Positions 1 to 11,050 of a stretch of 64,000 nucleotides of DNA are shown piece by piece. The translations under genes and the position numbers were made by a program. The stretch's first letter is position 1. Each line of letters starts with the position of its first letter. The notes below the pieces were generated by a model. The model did not search any database. It saw only the letters and a list, made by a program, of their open reading frames with translations, and was not told the DNA's origin. The stretch covers positions 586,088 through 650,087 of the forward strand of contig MNCI01008335.1 in the NCBI GenBank assembly GCA_015680685.1. Direction: 5' to 3'. The DNA comes from Gnetum montanum. Lineage: Eukaryota > Streptophyta > Gnetopsida > Gnetales > Gnetaceae.

Positions 1-540
1 AAAAAATGAAATGCATAACTCACAGGACCATGACAAAGAGGCTGAAATCTTTATTCTAGCAAGCCATCTTGCAAGTCATCTTCTTTACAAATCTCCCAAG
101 TGTGATGTGAGACTTCCTTTTTTTCCTCCTTTCCTCCCCCTTTTTATAGGGTCTAAGGTAGTTGGGTAAGTTACAACTTTCAAAAATATCTCAAAAATAT
201 CTCACCTAGCTTTTCTCCCAAGTAATTAGACTATCCAATCAGAAAATTACTTGCCCAACAAGCTAGGAGATTACTTGCCCAACAAGCTAGGTAAGTTACA
301 AAATATCTTGGGTGGTTGCAACTATAAAAGAGATAAAAAAGCTACAATGGACAAGTGGTCTCATGTAGTTACAATATCATGGAATATTTAAAACACAATT
401 CCTAAAATATATGGGGATATAAGCTATAGTTACAAACTTACTTCATACATATATATCCAAATATATGTAATGTGATTTTAATGTAAACACTTCAATGTAA
501 TGTGACCTTGAACAAGGTAACCAATATTGCAAATTTAAAT
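1..540 (-). repeat. Probable LTR remnant, minus strand
   Basis: Read on the minus strand this block has the order of a plant LTR: AT-rich upstream DNA with short repeats, a TATA box (CTATAAAA, near plus 141-150), then about 90 bases later an AATAAA signal (plus 49-56). No coding sequence and no paired LTR are visible because the window begins here. The stretch around the TATA box resembles, on the opposite strand, the segment near 31890-31960, where TTGTAACT lies upstream of CTATAAAA. It could instead be a host promoter. The boundaries are not defined. Confidence 0.35.
246..293. repeat. 24-bp tandem repeat, two copies
   Basis: The unit begins ATTACTTGCCCAACAAGC and is present twice in succession (246-269 and 270-293) with differences only at the very end. 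A degenerate inverted copy lies at 202-227, so the segment can fold. It sits upstream (minus sense) of the TATA box of the putative LTR, where plant LTRs often carry enhancer repeats. Confidence 0.85.
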
Positions 541-779
541 GGTAGTAAATGATCTATTTCACAACTTGGATGAATTATAGCAGGTCTCTAAGACTTCATA
601 CGATGAGCACCTCATATTGTGAATATATATTAGTTAATTTTGAGAATGATTTTCGGCAAAGTGGTGAAATGATTATCTTCTTTTCCCTGCAAATCGCGTG
701 CTGGAGGTTTCTTTACCGTTCCAGGGCAACGGTCTTTCGTTTATCTCTGCCCAGAACCTGTAAGGAATGACACATGTTT

Positions 780-1660
780 GTGTAAAATTCGGAATGTAGC
801 ACAGCAAACCGTGGATTCAAACTGCCTCCACGCAAGAAATCTCTGTAACCGCAATTCGATCGTCGTGCGCTGGAGGAGAAGGGTTTTTTTTTTGTTTTTT
901 TTTCCTTTTTAGCGCAACTGCAGACGCGCGGGACAGAATACAGAAAAAAGTAGGTTCAAAATTTGGGGGTTTTCCACAACCGCGTGTTGGATTGGCATTG
1001 CCATTGCAGCCTTCGCTTGCTTTTGCTCGCCGGCCGTCTACGCTTTTGTCGCTGCTCCTGTAACAGAAATCCGATTTCGCCATCGCGCTGGAAGAAAAGG
1101 AATTTTTCCTGAAACAATGCACCCTAAACAAAGGGTTTTAATTTCTGTTTTCCCTCCTAAATTGATGTAGGGCCTCCTGCATTTTTCTTCTCCTTTCCTG
1201 CGTTTTTCCTGTTTATCTCCCTGCCACTGTTTCTACCTTTGATCTTGGCGTGGATTCGTAGTCATCGTCGAACAGCGTAGCCTTGAAGAAATTCATGATC
1301 GCGAAACCCGTGCAACTGCCTCCTGCATCTGCGATTGCGTCAAGGTCTGCCCTCAAGAAGCGTGTGCGACTCTCTCTTTGCCACTGCGTTCCGCTCCGCC
1401 GATTTTGATGCCTCTGTCCCTTGTTGCTTCTCTTGCCACCTGCAGCTGCTGTTCATCCGTCGTCTTCTGCGTTCGTCATGATCGTGTGTCATCTACTCCC
1501 ACAAACACGGTTTGCGGTTGAAACGGCTGTCCGGGGTTGCAGGCAAAGGCGTAGGCGTGGCAACTGGCTGCATTCTTTTTGTTTTTGATAACTCTTGTTC
1601 AGAAAACGCAGCTCATTGTGAAAGCAGAACAGAGAATCCCTCCGTGACAAGTGTTTGACG
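780..1660. other. GC- and CpG-rich block, possible 5' exon region of a host gene
   Basis: This block differs sharply from the AT-rich, CpG-poor surroundings. It has many intact CG dinucleotides, long pyrimidine runs and codon-like GC-rich text between about 1000 and 1560. A short plus-strand ORF of 37 codons starts at 1295 and begins MIAKPVQLPP; a 104-codon minus-strand ORF covers 817-1131. Neither matches a family I recognise. Retention of CpG suggests little methylation, as at an active promoter or 5' UTR. A TTGCAG at about 1535-1540 could be a splice acceptor. Identity and strand are unresolved. Confidence 0.35.
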
Positions 1661-2270
1661 AAATTATAAATCAAATGTGAAGTGATTTCTTGGCATTTTC
1701 TTACTCAATTCCAGCAGCTAGCATCATTACGTTTTTGTTCCATCGATACTATGTTTTTTGTTTTTCTTTCTTGTGGTGTTTGACCCTGTTGCTGCAAGTT
1801 CCAGTAATTGTTTTCTAGCAAAGAAATGTTCACAGAGAATGGGAATTCTAGTAACAAAGTGCTGAGGAAACCTGTTCCTGTCTATCCACATAAACATTTA
1901 CTTTTGCACAGTATATTGTTTGAAACTGTTCTGTGAAATGATGAATTGCTATATTCTCATGGTCTCTTATAATAATACCAGCACCTCTCTCATTCTGCAG
2001 CATTTGCTTATAGAGAAATATATTCTCAACCTTTACAGAGGAAATTCTTCACCCTACCTGGACTGCTGAATTTGTAGTATTCATAAACTAACCTCATTGA
2101 ATTGTAAAGTGGAACAACATATTGATGATTTTGTATTTCTCACCAAGCTTTTCTCATATGTGTTTTTCCTAAAAATATGAGAATGTCTTTGTGTACTTAT
2201 TCTCTTTTTTAAAAAAAAAATTGAAAATCAAGCTACTTCTTCACAAATTCTTAAGTAATTGAAGCCTGCT
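1661..2270. other. AT-rich stretch without a recognisable gene
   Basis: No ORF or repeat was recognised. The text is T-rich and has intron-like acceptors such as the CAATTCCAG near 1713, so it may be intron sequence belonging to the CpG-rich block upstream. I cannot show this. Confidence 0.3.
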
Positions 2271-2442
2271 CCATGAAATGGCTAAATGTGACAACACTAG
2301 TGTCGAACCTTCCTATGTTGTTGGAGGTGAGATATGATGGAGGAAAGTATGAGAATATTAAGGATATGACGAAGGATGAGAGGCATGAGGTTGTGATCCT
2401 TCAAAAGATGTTACAATTTGATGATATTTGAGAAAGCGGTAG
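2271..2442 (+). pseudogene. Possible short coding remnant, unknown family
   Basis: An ATG at about 2277 opens a 19-codon frame, and one base over, a 34-codon frame ends in TGA near 2431. The second frame is acidic and charged (it contains DMTKDERHEVV) and looks more protein-like than random AT-rich DNA. A GGAG|GTGAGA splice-donor-like string lies where the frames cross. It lies between the CpG-rich block and the M0 gag fragment and could be a truncated host exon. No family recognised. Confidence 0.2.
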
Positions 2443-2449
2443 TATTGAT

Positions 2450-3610
2450 TTAAGGTAGAGGAAGTAGAACTAGTTGGGAAAATAGGTTGTTAAATATAAT
2501 ATCCATATAGGTCTGACTAGTAGCAAAGGTAATTTTGGTTTGATGATGGCCTCCCCGATGACTATGGATTTTGCCACTACATTTGATAGTAGTGTTGAGG
2601 CTAGTAAGTCCTAATAGGATAGTATAGTTGATTATAGGACTATCTATAATTATCTTGTGAAAAAGGTAATTTCCTAGGCATTTGATCTTGCATGAACTTG
2701 AAATTCAAAGCAAAAGCCCAATACTCATGTAAATGTAACATGACTAGGCAATAGCCCTTTGGATGGTCATCTAGACAAATGTCACATCCATCATCATTAT
2801 TTGTGGTTAAGTCTATAGCCTCTTTTTCTACAACTATTTTTCCTTTTTGATGATAGGTGTTCCTAACTATTTCTTGGTTATTTTTCCTTTTCTTATTTTT
2901 ATCACTTGATTCCTATTGCATTATTCTCTCCTTTATGGTTTTCATGTAAGTTGTAACTTTTTCATTCATCAACCTCCACATCTTATCTAGCCTTGCTTCA
3001 AGCTCATTAATAGACTTTTATATTGACAAGGTTTGTTATGAAATCACCTTATCAAGAGTTGCCTCTTTTTCCTCATCATAAATATGGACCTTATTCTTTT
3101 AAAGAGTTGGATCCCAGTTATATTCCTCTACATTCACTCATTTACATAGCTCTCCTTCTTCTTTTGCCACCCACTCAATTAACCTTTGTATTTGATGGGC
3201 TTTTAGTTTGTATAACCAACCTTGGGCATAAATCCCAAGGGTCTCCCTTGTTTGATTATGAAGTCCATATTTGATGTGGAAAAGTTGCTTGTTTTGACAG
3301 AAATAATGGCTAGGACATCTATGTAGTAGAGAATAGTATCTATCCAAGGCCACATTCAAGGATTCATGTTTTTCTTGCTTTCATCCTTGGATTTTTTTTC
3401 TCAGGTTGGACAATCTTACATAGGTTTGGTATTCTTTATTGAAGAGCTCTAGCATTGTGGACCACTAGTGGATGAAATATGGTTCCAATTATCTATACCA
3501 ACCTTTATCCTCATCTATTAGTGTCCTAGGAAAGAGGTTAATCTTTTGTCACTTACGTTCAATATTTTACAAGGCGCAGGCATCATGGAAGGCTTGTAAG
3601 TGATGTTTTG
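2450..3610 (-). pseudogene. Element M0: gag fragment, C-terminal part, Ty3/gypsy
   Basis: This is the distal part of a minus-strand gag gene, collinear with gag of M1 (13640-14900) and M2 (42340-43350). It keeps the block LDRYYSLLHRCPSH (in the frame 3138-3359), also found in F1 and F3 gag. It also has a zinc knuckle at about 2743-2789 with CDICLDDHPKGYC, spacing C-x2-C-x3-H-x4-C. Gag binds genomic RNA and forms the cytoplasmic particle. Many stops break the frame. Protease and later pol are missing: homology stops near 2450. On the other side the gene is interrupted exactly at 3610 by M1 and resumes at 16639. Confidence 0.75.
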
Positions 3611-4553
3611 TGATGAGCAGTGAAGGTACCCCTATGCTCAACCATATGAATCATGAAGAATTCATGAACGATCTAGTCAAATTCCATGGACTATCTAGTT
3701 TCTAGTGCATTAGCCTTCTAGGAAGTGAATCTTGTCCTAAGGTCATTCATTATCTTCCCAATTACACTTGTGAAGTACAAAGGTATGGTTAAGTGTAATC
3801 AAGGCATATGATTTTCATCATTTTATGTTTTATGGTTGTGATACTTAATGAGAGAGATGAAGTAATTTAATAAATAATTTAATTCAGCTAAATAATTGGT
3901 CTGTAGCTAGTCCTAACATAATCATCTAATCCCACTTTCCGTACATGTCTTGAATCCACATATCCATTGTTGGGTTACCAAGTGCTATGCTATTGGGTGC
4001 ATCAAGCAATAACGCTACTAGGATTACCAAGTGAACACATGTTACGCTTAAAGTAGTACTTATGTATTTAATCTATCTAGCTTATCTTGCTTAATTAGCT
4101 TAATTACTAGAAAAACATTAAATAATTAATTGAAAGCATTAAATGCATGAATAAATATCTAAACTATCTAGAATGCTACAAGGTTTATCAAGAAGCTTGT
4201 CTTTATATCCATACACACTATCGTGCTCAAGTATAACAATGCTCAAATAAAGATTCGTATACTTAATAACTCCTACTACGTGCAATCAGGAAAAATATTC
4301 CTACTTTCAAATGTAAAAACTACAAGATTTTAGCTACTACTATGAATTGAATGCCCATAAACACAACTAGGAGCATGTATTTATAATTTTTTCTCTAGAG
4401 TTGCATCAATAGGACCTTGTCAATGTAGCAAACGCTATGTCAATGCGGCCCTGTCGATAGGGCAACACCATGTAAATGGGACCCCATCAATAGGGCCTGT
4501 CGATGTGGTTGTGTCAATGGAGGTCCATCAATGCAACACTTTAATGCTCATCA
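3611..4553 (-). repeat. M1 3' LTR (943 bp)
   Basis: It begins TGATGAGC on the plus strand and ends GCTCATCA, aligning throughout with the M1 5' LTR and the M2 LTRs. On the minus strand a TATA-like ATTATAAATAC lies near 4377-4390. Upstream of it (about 4396-4550) are several degenerate GATGGGG/CCCCATC units forming a short U3 repeat cluster. Confidence 0.9.
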
Positions 4554-4566
4554 TAACCCCACAACT
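4554..4566 (-). other. M1 polypurine tract
   Basis: On the minus strand GTTGTGGGGTTA lies directly before the 3' LTR, the expected place for priming plus-strand DNA synthesis. M2 (GTGGGGGGTG) and F1 (GTTGTTGGGGTA) have the same kind of tract in the same place. Confidence 0.75.
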
Positions 4567-4815
4567 AAATAAAAACTCATCCTCAAGTTCTTTTACAAAA
4601 TTGGTAAGGTATGGTATTATTGACTAACTCTTAACAAAATAATAGACTTGACAAAACTAAAGGCCTAAGTGTACGAATCAACACATTATAAAAAATTGTG
4701 ATGTTCATGACATAAAATTGAACATAATGATGTGACTACAAAAATTTGAATAGCACATCCTCTAATAATGTGAAGACAGTGATGAAGATCAAATAGTCCC
4801 AGGTAGTGGTGGCTC

Positions 4816-7621
4816 TTAAGGCTCTAAAGGACATTCACCAGCTTCAGGCACATGTAGTGGTTGAGGTCTTGTGACTATCCTATTGTGGCTATAACCTCCA
4901 GTGGAAGGAGAAAGGCATCAAGCAATGCCTTCATCTTCTCCTTCTTACTCTGGGGATCATTCACAATTCACAAAACATTACTAGTATGGGCTGGAATGGG
5001 GACATCCCATAGATAAGGCATGATTGGGAACATCTCATTTACATTGACAAACTAGGTAGTGAACTATTTACATTTGATGTCAAATGTCATGATTGCATTT
5101 TGCAACTCCTAGTACTCATTCATCCTCTTGGCCAAGTTCTTGGTAGTTGATTATTAATCCATGAATCATGTCTTGAGAACTTCAAGTTCAATGTTATCCA
5201 TTACAAGCTTTTCCTTGGTGTCCTTGTGATGCTTGAACTCGACCTCATACAAAAAGTATGAGTTGGCCACCTTTTTCTCTAATTTATAATGCGGTCATCC
5301 AGTAGTCAACATGGCTAGATTTGCATAATAGAGATTGGCAAGCTCCATGTACTTTGTCATCTCCTCAATCTGCAACTCATTTTTGTGGATTTTTGCTTAT
5401 TGTAGGCATCTATCCCATCAATGATGGGTTGCCAAACTTCCTTGTCTTGCCAGAATTCCTAAAGAGCTTCATTTGCCTTTACTTTCACTAATTGGATATG
5501 TTTTTTGTTTACTTCCTTTTGTAGACTGACATGCTCTCTGTAATGATCTTTCACTTTCTCAAATTTAAGAGCCTCTGATTTCTAGGTAACTACCTCAATC
5601 ATAGTTTTTTGGTGAAGGGCACAAACTTCCTCCATGAAGAGATTCTTATTCTCTACTACCAATCTCCTCAGTTCATCTGTTTGCTCTAGCAAGTTGCTCC
5701 TACTATTGATGGATGAAATTAGTTAATTTTTTCTTATGTGCATCAACATTTCACAAGTGATGGTTCTCCATGGTTAGTTAGATGTTTTTTTGATAGGTTT
5801 GATCCAAGGCCTTCTGTATCTTATGTTGTGTAGCCTTTACCAAGGATTGATAGAACACCACTATCTCCATTGCATCCTCAACCCCTTTGAGTTTGATGGG
5901 AATTTGTTCCATAGCTTCATCTCTTGTTAGTGTCAGGTTAAAAAATGTGGGATTGGCAATCTAGGATCTTAGTTCTGCAAAATTTACAACCAAGGATTCA
6001 TTGTACTCCTTGGCTATTTTAAGTTGCTCCTCCAATATGATGTTTTTTCCTTACCTCTAACAGCTCTGACTAAGTTGTAGTGATGTTATTCAAAAGGTCA
6101 AAGACATCTGGAAGTGATTGCTCAATTTCCACCAATCAATCCAGCAATTCCTCATGTTATGCTATGCTTATTCTATTACTTATGATCCTTGTGGATGTCT
6201 ACACATCTCTGAGTGAGTGATGTCTAGTGTAGATGTTGTAGGTGTGTTAAGCATTTTGGCAATCCTATCAGTGACCACTTTTGCTATTGTTTCCTACCCT
6301 TGGTATTACATCACCAAAACTGTTGCCCTCCTCACCCTCTTGCAAGTGTAGTGAGAAGGTCGTAGCATTTCCATTTTGGGAGTGTCTATTATTCTATGAG
6401 AGATACTATGACCTCTCTAGTGCTCGAATTTGACCTCATGGATGGCTACATTCTTTGGGCTGAGAAAATAGATTGACCTTCACCAATCAAGCTAACTCAT
6501 GGCTAGTCTATAGACAGATGTGTCCCCACCACTCATGCCTACTTGTTGCTCTTATTCACTTAAGAGCCATTATCTATATTTTCACAACCATTGGGTGGTT
6601 GTAGCAATGTTTGGCATAGTTCTTTGAGAGGTGGTTGGAGGTGGTGGTCACTACTCCTCTTCATGGATAGTTTTAACAAGCATTTTATCTTTCATCATTT
6701 TTGCCTAGTTGGCAATCAAAATAGTTCTAACTATGTCGTTGGTGTAACAGACTATCCTTTCCTTTTGATAGATTTTCTTGATGAGGCATAGGAAGGGGAG
6801 TACCTTCCTTCCACATTCATTTTCTTTAAACTTCTTCTCCATCTCTAGATAGATCAGTTGTAGAAGGTTAACTAACACTCTCCCACTTAGAGTGGTGCAT
6901 GCTTAGGTAGAGAAGGTAGTGATTTTGCTTGGCCTCACCATGGGATTGAGGTGGAAAGCTGCAATCCTATAATGGATCCTCTCTACTAGTGTAAGCATGC
7001 CAAACTCCTTATAGTCAACACCATAACACCATTACACCCATTCTTTCTTGATGCTCAGATCTACCTGCATTGGGATTTTAGTAATATTTTCCCCTATTTC
7101 AAGAAACCCAAGCATTGCAGCAATGGCCTATGCTAAGTAGGACACTAAGATGCCTTAATTTTTACTATTTCTCTAGGCTACCTATTTTTTTAGAATAGGG
7201 ATGTTTCTCCCATGTACCACTCCTGAGTGGAAGTGCTGATTGGCCACATGGGAGAGGCCTTTAGCTGGTCTTATACTTCTCTTGGTGAATGCTACAAGAA
7301 AGTGCCAAAAGTTAACTCCTAGAGCACAAATTTTTAGACCTCTATTAATTTAATCTAATTTAGGTAAGCCTCTATTAAGGTCATCTTGAGATTTGTTGGT
7401 TGTGCTAGAGCATCATTCTAATGGAAGTGTTTTATTGCTACTGCTGCTAGTTCTAGAATCTGACTAAAAGATTCCACTTTTGCCTCTTCCCCGAGAGGAC
7501 CTATGGCATGTGTTGCAAGTGGTTCTTCTTGGGGCTATTCTTGGACTCTCTTTGTTCTAGGCTATTTCTTCCTTGATTTGGATGGTCCTACTTCCTATGT
7601 GTGCTTTCCTTTTGGTGCCAT
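4816..7621 (-). pseudogene. M1 ORF3: third ORF after integrase, coiled-coil protein of unknown function
   Basis: This is collinear with M2 ORF3 (33250-36080) and F1 ORF3 (27077-29842). The start (MAPK) lies directly after a predicted splice acceptor. The conserved C-terminal part reads VNDPQSKKEKMKALLDAF, followed by a Leu-Glu-Pro stop as in M2. The middle and C-terminal half are rich in Gln, Lys, Glu and Leu with heptad character. About 935 codons, broken by many stops at expected Gln or Trp codons. No signal peptide or membrane segment was seen, unlike the env-like ORFs of some Athila elements. The role is unknown; structural or nucleic-acid-binding accessory functions are only guesses. Expression is probably from the internal promoter at 7622-8140. 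Confidence 0.65.
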
Positions 7622-8140
7622 CTATGGTACAACACATTCATGGATTAGTAGATGTAATGTGTAACTTTAAAGGTTTGAGTACCTTTCCCTTTAGTTAGTT
7701 AGTTATACTTTGGCTATAGTTTGACCATGGTAGATTTATTATTTTATTATTATTTTATTAATTATTTATTATAATTTTCACCAAAGCTTGTTGAAAAGGT
7801 TTAACTCTTGTAATTTAGTATTTAATAGTTGATTTTTTAGTTAAACCTTTGTGGGAGTTAGAATAAATCACAAAAACTTTTCTATAAAAAATGGTACATT
7901 TGTGATCCCCATGATGAAGAGCTTACCTCTGGCAGCTATAAGGTCTAAGAATGGAGTGATTTGGATAAATAGTTTGTAAGTTATGGACTCTAGAAGGTTC
8001 TGGGCTCTAAAAAATTGAAAAACTTCTTTAGCATTTATGAGAAAATGTAAAATTTTCTATGTGGGGTTATGCCTATTTATACTATTTTTGTCTTACATTG
8101 ATGGGTCTTTGTATACGGGGCCCATCGGCAACAAATTTTA
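7622..8140 (-). promoter_or_regulatory. M1 internal promoter-like segment and predicted 305-nt intron before ORF3
   Basis: Minus-strand order: GATGGGCCCC and a GTATAC palindrome (8113-8125), TATAAATA (8074-8081), splice donor AGAG|GTAAGC (intron begins at 7926), branch-like CTACTAATCC (about 7642-7651), and acceptor CATAG at 7622-7623 touching the ORF3 ATG. The TATA-to-donor distance is about 147 bases, against 145 in M2, and the predicted introns are 305 and 310 nt. The upstream motifs resemble those of the family's own LTR U3. This supports a separate spliced mRNA for ORF3; transcription is inferred. Confidence 0.55.
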
Positions 8141-9641
8141 AACATCAATATCTCAAAAAAATAGAATGAATTTTTCAATGAAATTAGGGTCTATGGAATC
8201 CCAGAAAAGCCAAGAATATGGTAAAATCATTGAAGAGGGTCTTTGAAAGCTTAAAAATTAAAAATTTTGATAGAGAATATATTTAATGAACAAAATATGT
8301 AAAGGAGCACATGGTCTAATGTGGAAGATGGATGTACAAAAGATTCTAGTTACGAAAATGCCTAGGGATATAGTACTTAATGAACCTGACCAAGTGATAT
8401 GCAAGTGGATCCTTCTCATAGTAGGAAGATTCCCTTTTTTCCTTTGCATAACCTCAACCTAAGGAGTCCGTGGGCCCCATAGGTGATTAATGGTCAATGG
8501 ATGTTAAGGACCAAAACCTAGAAGATTCTACTTAGGAATTCAAATATGTCAGACCAAGACACAGAATCAAGAACATGGACACCAACAGTGAGGTGAATTA
8601 TGATTCACATAGATGGATGATACAAAAGGTGGAATGGAATTCCTACTAAGGTCATAATAAGTCCCTTGTGGAGTGTTTAAAATGATTGAAGAAGATCCAT
8701 CCTTAGTCCAAACCAAAACGAATCTATTTTAGTGACATTGCATCATCACTCCAAGACTAATCCATCCCCTTGAGACATAAGAGTGCTTCCATAAAACAAC
8801 CATTGTTCCATAAAGAGAAGAAAAGAGAATTAGGAAGTGAGAGAGGTCCTTAATTAGAGGAGACCTTCAAGCATATATGCATGTCTTTCCAGTCCCATAA
8901 CCAGTGCTTCTAGCCCATTTATTTGTCTAAGGAGTGTGCTTTGAATTCCCATCATGTGTTTTTTTTCTTTTGTTTTTTTCTTCTTCTTTTTTATGGATTT
9001 TTGGATGGGAACCACACCATGCAAAGACTTATTTAACTTTTTGTTATTGGAACATGGAATGATAAGAAGTTTATGAGGACACTTAAGCACTCAAGTAAGA
9101 AGAAGAGTATGAAGAGTACTGATTCCCCTTGAAGTCACACCCTGTTCAAACCTTTGAATCTTTCCCAATTCCAAACCTACCATGGTCACAAATTTATTAA
9201 AACTTGATTTAATGAAAGGGACCTCAAACTTCCAAAACAAGAAACATTATAGAGTTTTTTTGTGGGTGGATGTCATGGACTTACTACCTATTCTATGAAA
9301 AAGAAACAATGACTAAGTCATCGGCACAAGAATTCAAAAATAGAAACCAGATATTAGCAAACCAAAAACATAAAGCACAAATCACCCTTAGTAACAACTA
9401 CAACACCACTATGTCCTATTGGCAATAAAGCTCTTTTATTAGCAAAAATTTAAAAATAACACTTAAACAAAACAAAGTAAAATACATAAGAAAATATAAA
9501 ATTTCTAATAACGATTTAAATGTACTAATGCTGGTGTAAAAATAAGAAAAAATTTGAAAATTAAAAAGTTGTAAAATAAATAAATTACAAAATCAGAAAT
9601 GTGAAAGAAAAAATAGAAAAACTAAGGAGCCATATGGATTA
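8141..9641 (-). other. M1 spacer between integrase and ORF3 promoter
   Basis: No gene is seen. The block is collinear with M2 36620-38203. It holds a conserved inverted repeat (8934-9018). The short ORFs here (8258-8449, 8854-9090) are not conserved as proteins between the two copies. Confidence 0.6.
8934..9018. repeat. Conserved inverted repeat (hairpin) in M1 spacer
   Basis: Arms GTGTG...TTCCCATC (8934-8953) and GATGGGAACCACACC (9004-9018) enclose a T-rich loop. The same structure is in M2, where one stem pair is changed on both sides (CCCATC/GATGGG against TCCATC/GATGGA), so pairing is kept. It may act as an RNA structure near the end of the pol reading frame. Confidence 0.6.
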
Positions 9642-11050
9642 TTAGCATGGATGACCATCTTCCCCATGATTGAGTTAGAAGGAGGAGATCTAAAAAATTG
9701 AATGTGGTTGTCCATCTATTGAGATATTTTTTGCATTGCCTTACTTTGGCTCATGGAAAAGATTCACTTGTTGGATGTTGACCAACTGCTTTTTATTTGG
9801 GCTCTTAGGTTTGGATATGATCATGGTCCCAAAAGGAAAGGTTTCGACAATTATATAAGATCCTTGTCACAATGTTTGAAATTTAGTTTTCTATGGTACA
9901 TGTGTGGGGTTCCATTATAGAACCTTATCTTCCAGTTGGAATTTTACTTTCCATATTCTCAAGTCATGTCATTACTTATTGAATGCCTTGTGCACTTCAT
10001 TCAAAGATATGGCCACTAATCGATTTTCATCTAGCATGTTGAGAATGATCAATCTTTCTTTTTATGCTAGGCTCAATTCAAGATTCAGTTCATAGGCTAT
10101 TGAAAGTGTATGAAGCTCAAATTGGATCAAAACCATTGGAGGTTTTCTGCACACTAACTCATAGGGAGAGTAGCCAATAAGAAGTTTCCATGTTGAGCAG
10201 TAGGCCCAAAGGGCATCATTGAGTTTTGTGCTTGAATCTCTCCTATATTTGCTTATGGTTCTTTTTCTTTGTAATCTCTTGGTTAGTTACCACTACTTGA
10301 CCATTGGCTTAGGGGTGATAAGGTGTTAATTTATGTTCAACCCCCAAGCGTTGCATAAGTTTTCAAAAAGTGGCATCTATAAAATGAGTTCCATTGTTAG
10401 AAATCAGTGCACGTGACACCCCAAACCTATTGACAACATTTTGTTGTACAAATATAGCAATAGTGGATGATGTACAATTGGTGATGGTTGCTACTTCTAC
10501 CCATTTGGTGTAATAGTTGATTGTTACAATGATATACACCTTTCTATTGAACATGGGTGTGATGAAACCCATGAAGTCTATGCCCCACATGTCAAAGGGT
10601 TCCAATGGTTGAATCCACTATTAAGGATCCTCCATTTGAGCAGTCATCCCACCATCTCTTTAACAATGTTCACAAGATCAGACAAAATAGTGAGCATTTC
10701 TAAAGATTGTAGGCCAATAGTATCCTACCATCAGGATTTTTATGGTCATGCATCTCCTTGCATAGTGGCCTTTGCAAGGGCCTTCATGAGCATCCTAGAG
10801 AATGCGTAGTTGATTTGCACTAGGGACACACCAACAAACCAGGCCATTAACACACACCTTGTAAAGGTTTTTGTTGATTTCCATAAAGTATTTTGCCCAA
10901 TGAAGAAATTATTATTTCTTCCTAAAGTCCATACCTTGTGGCATCTCCTAAGTGATAAGGTAAGTAAGGATGTCATCATACCATTTTTTTGTGGGCACTT
11001 GGTCATTTATTACTCTTGTAAAGAGGAGTTTGCCTAAAAGTTGATCAAAG
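9642..11050 (-). pseudogene. M1 integrase (broken)
   Basis: Integrase inserts the cDNA into the chromosome. The His-Cys zinc domain is visible (HEG, GHYARR, then CEHC). The core has WGIDFMG with the first catalytic Asp, but the second is changed (SNNGTHF, where DNGTHF is expected). At the third position the codon at 10291-10293 encodes Val instead of Glu. A TAA at 10309-10311 replaces the conserved Gln of HPQ-NGQ. The C-terminal domain ends with EDGHPC and a stop at 9642-9644, the same end as M2. The ORF at 10363-10605 is the best-kept piece. Not functional as it stands. Confidence 0.85.

Noticed and set aside
817-1131. 104-codon minus-strand ORF as a gene
   Set aside because: The first and last parts are low complexity, no family is recognised and the opposite strand looks equally plausible. 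Kept only as part of the CpG-rich block.
4816-7621. ORF3 as an envelope-like gene
   Set aside because: No signal peptide, no membrane segments and a long coiled coil; position after integrase alone is not enough to call it env.
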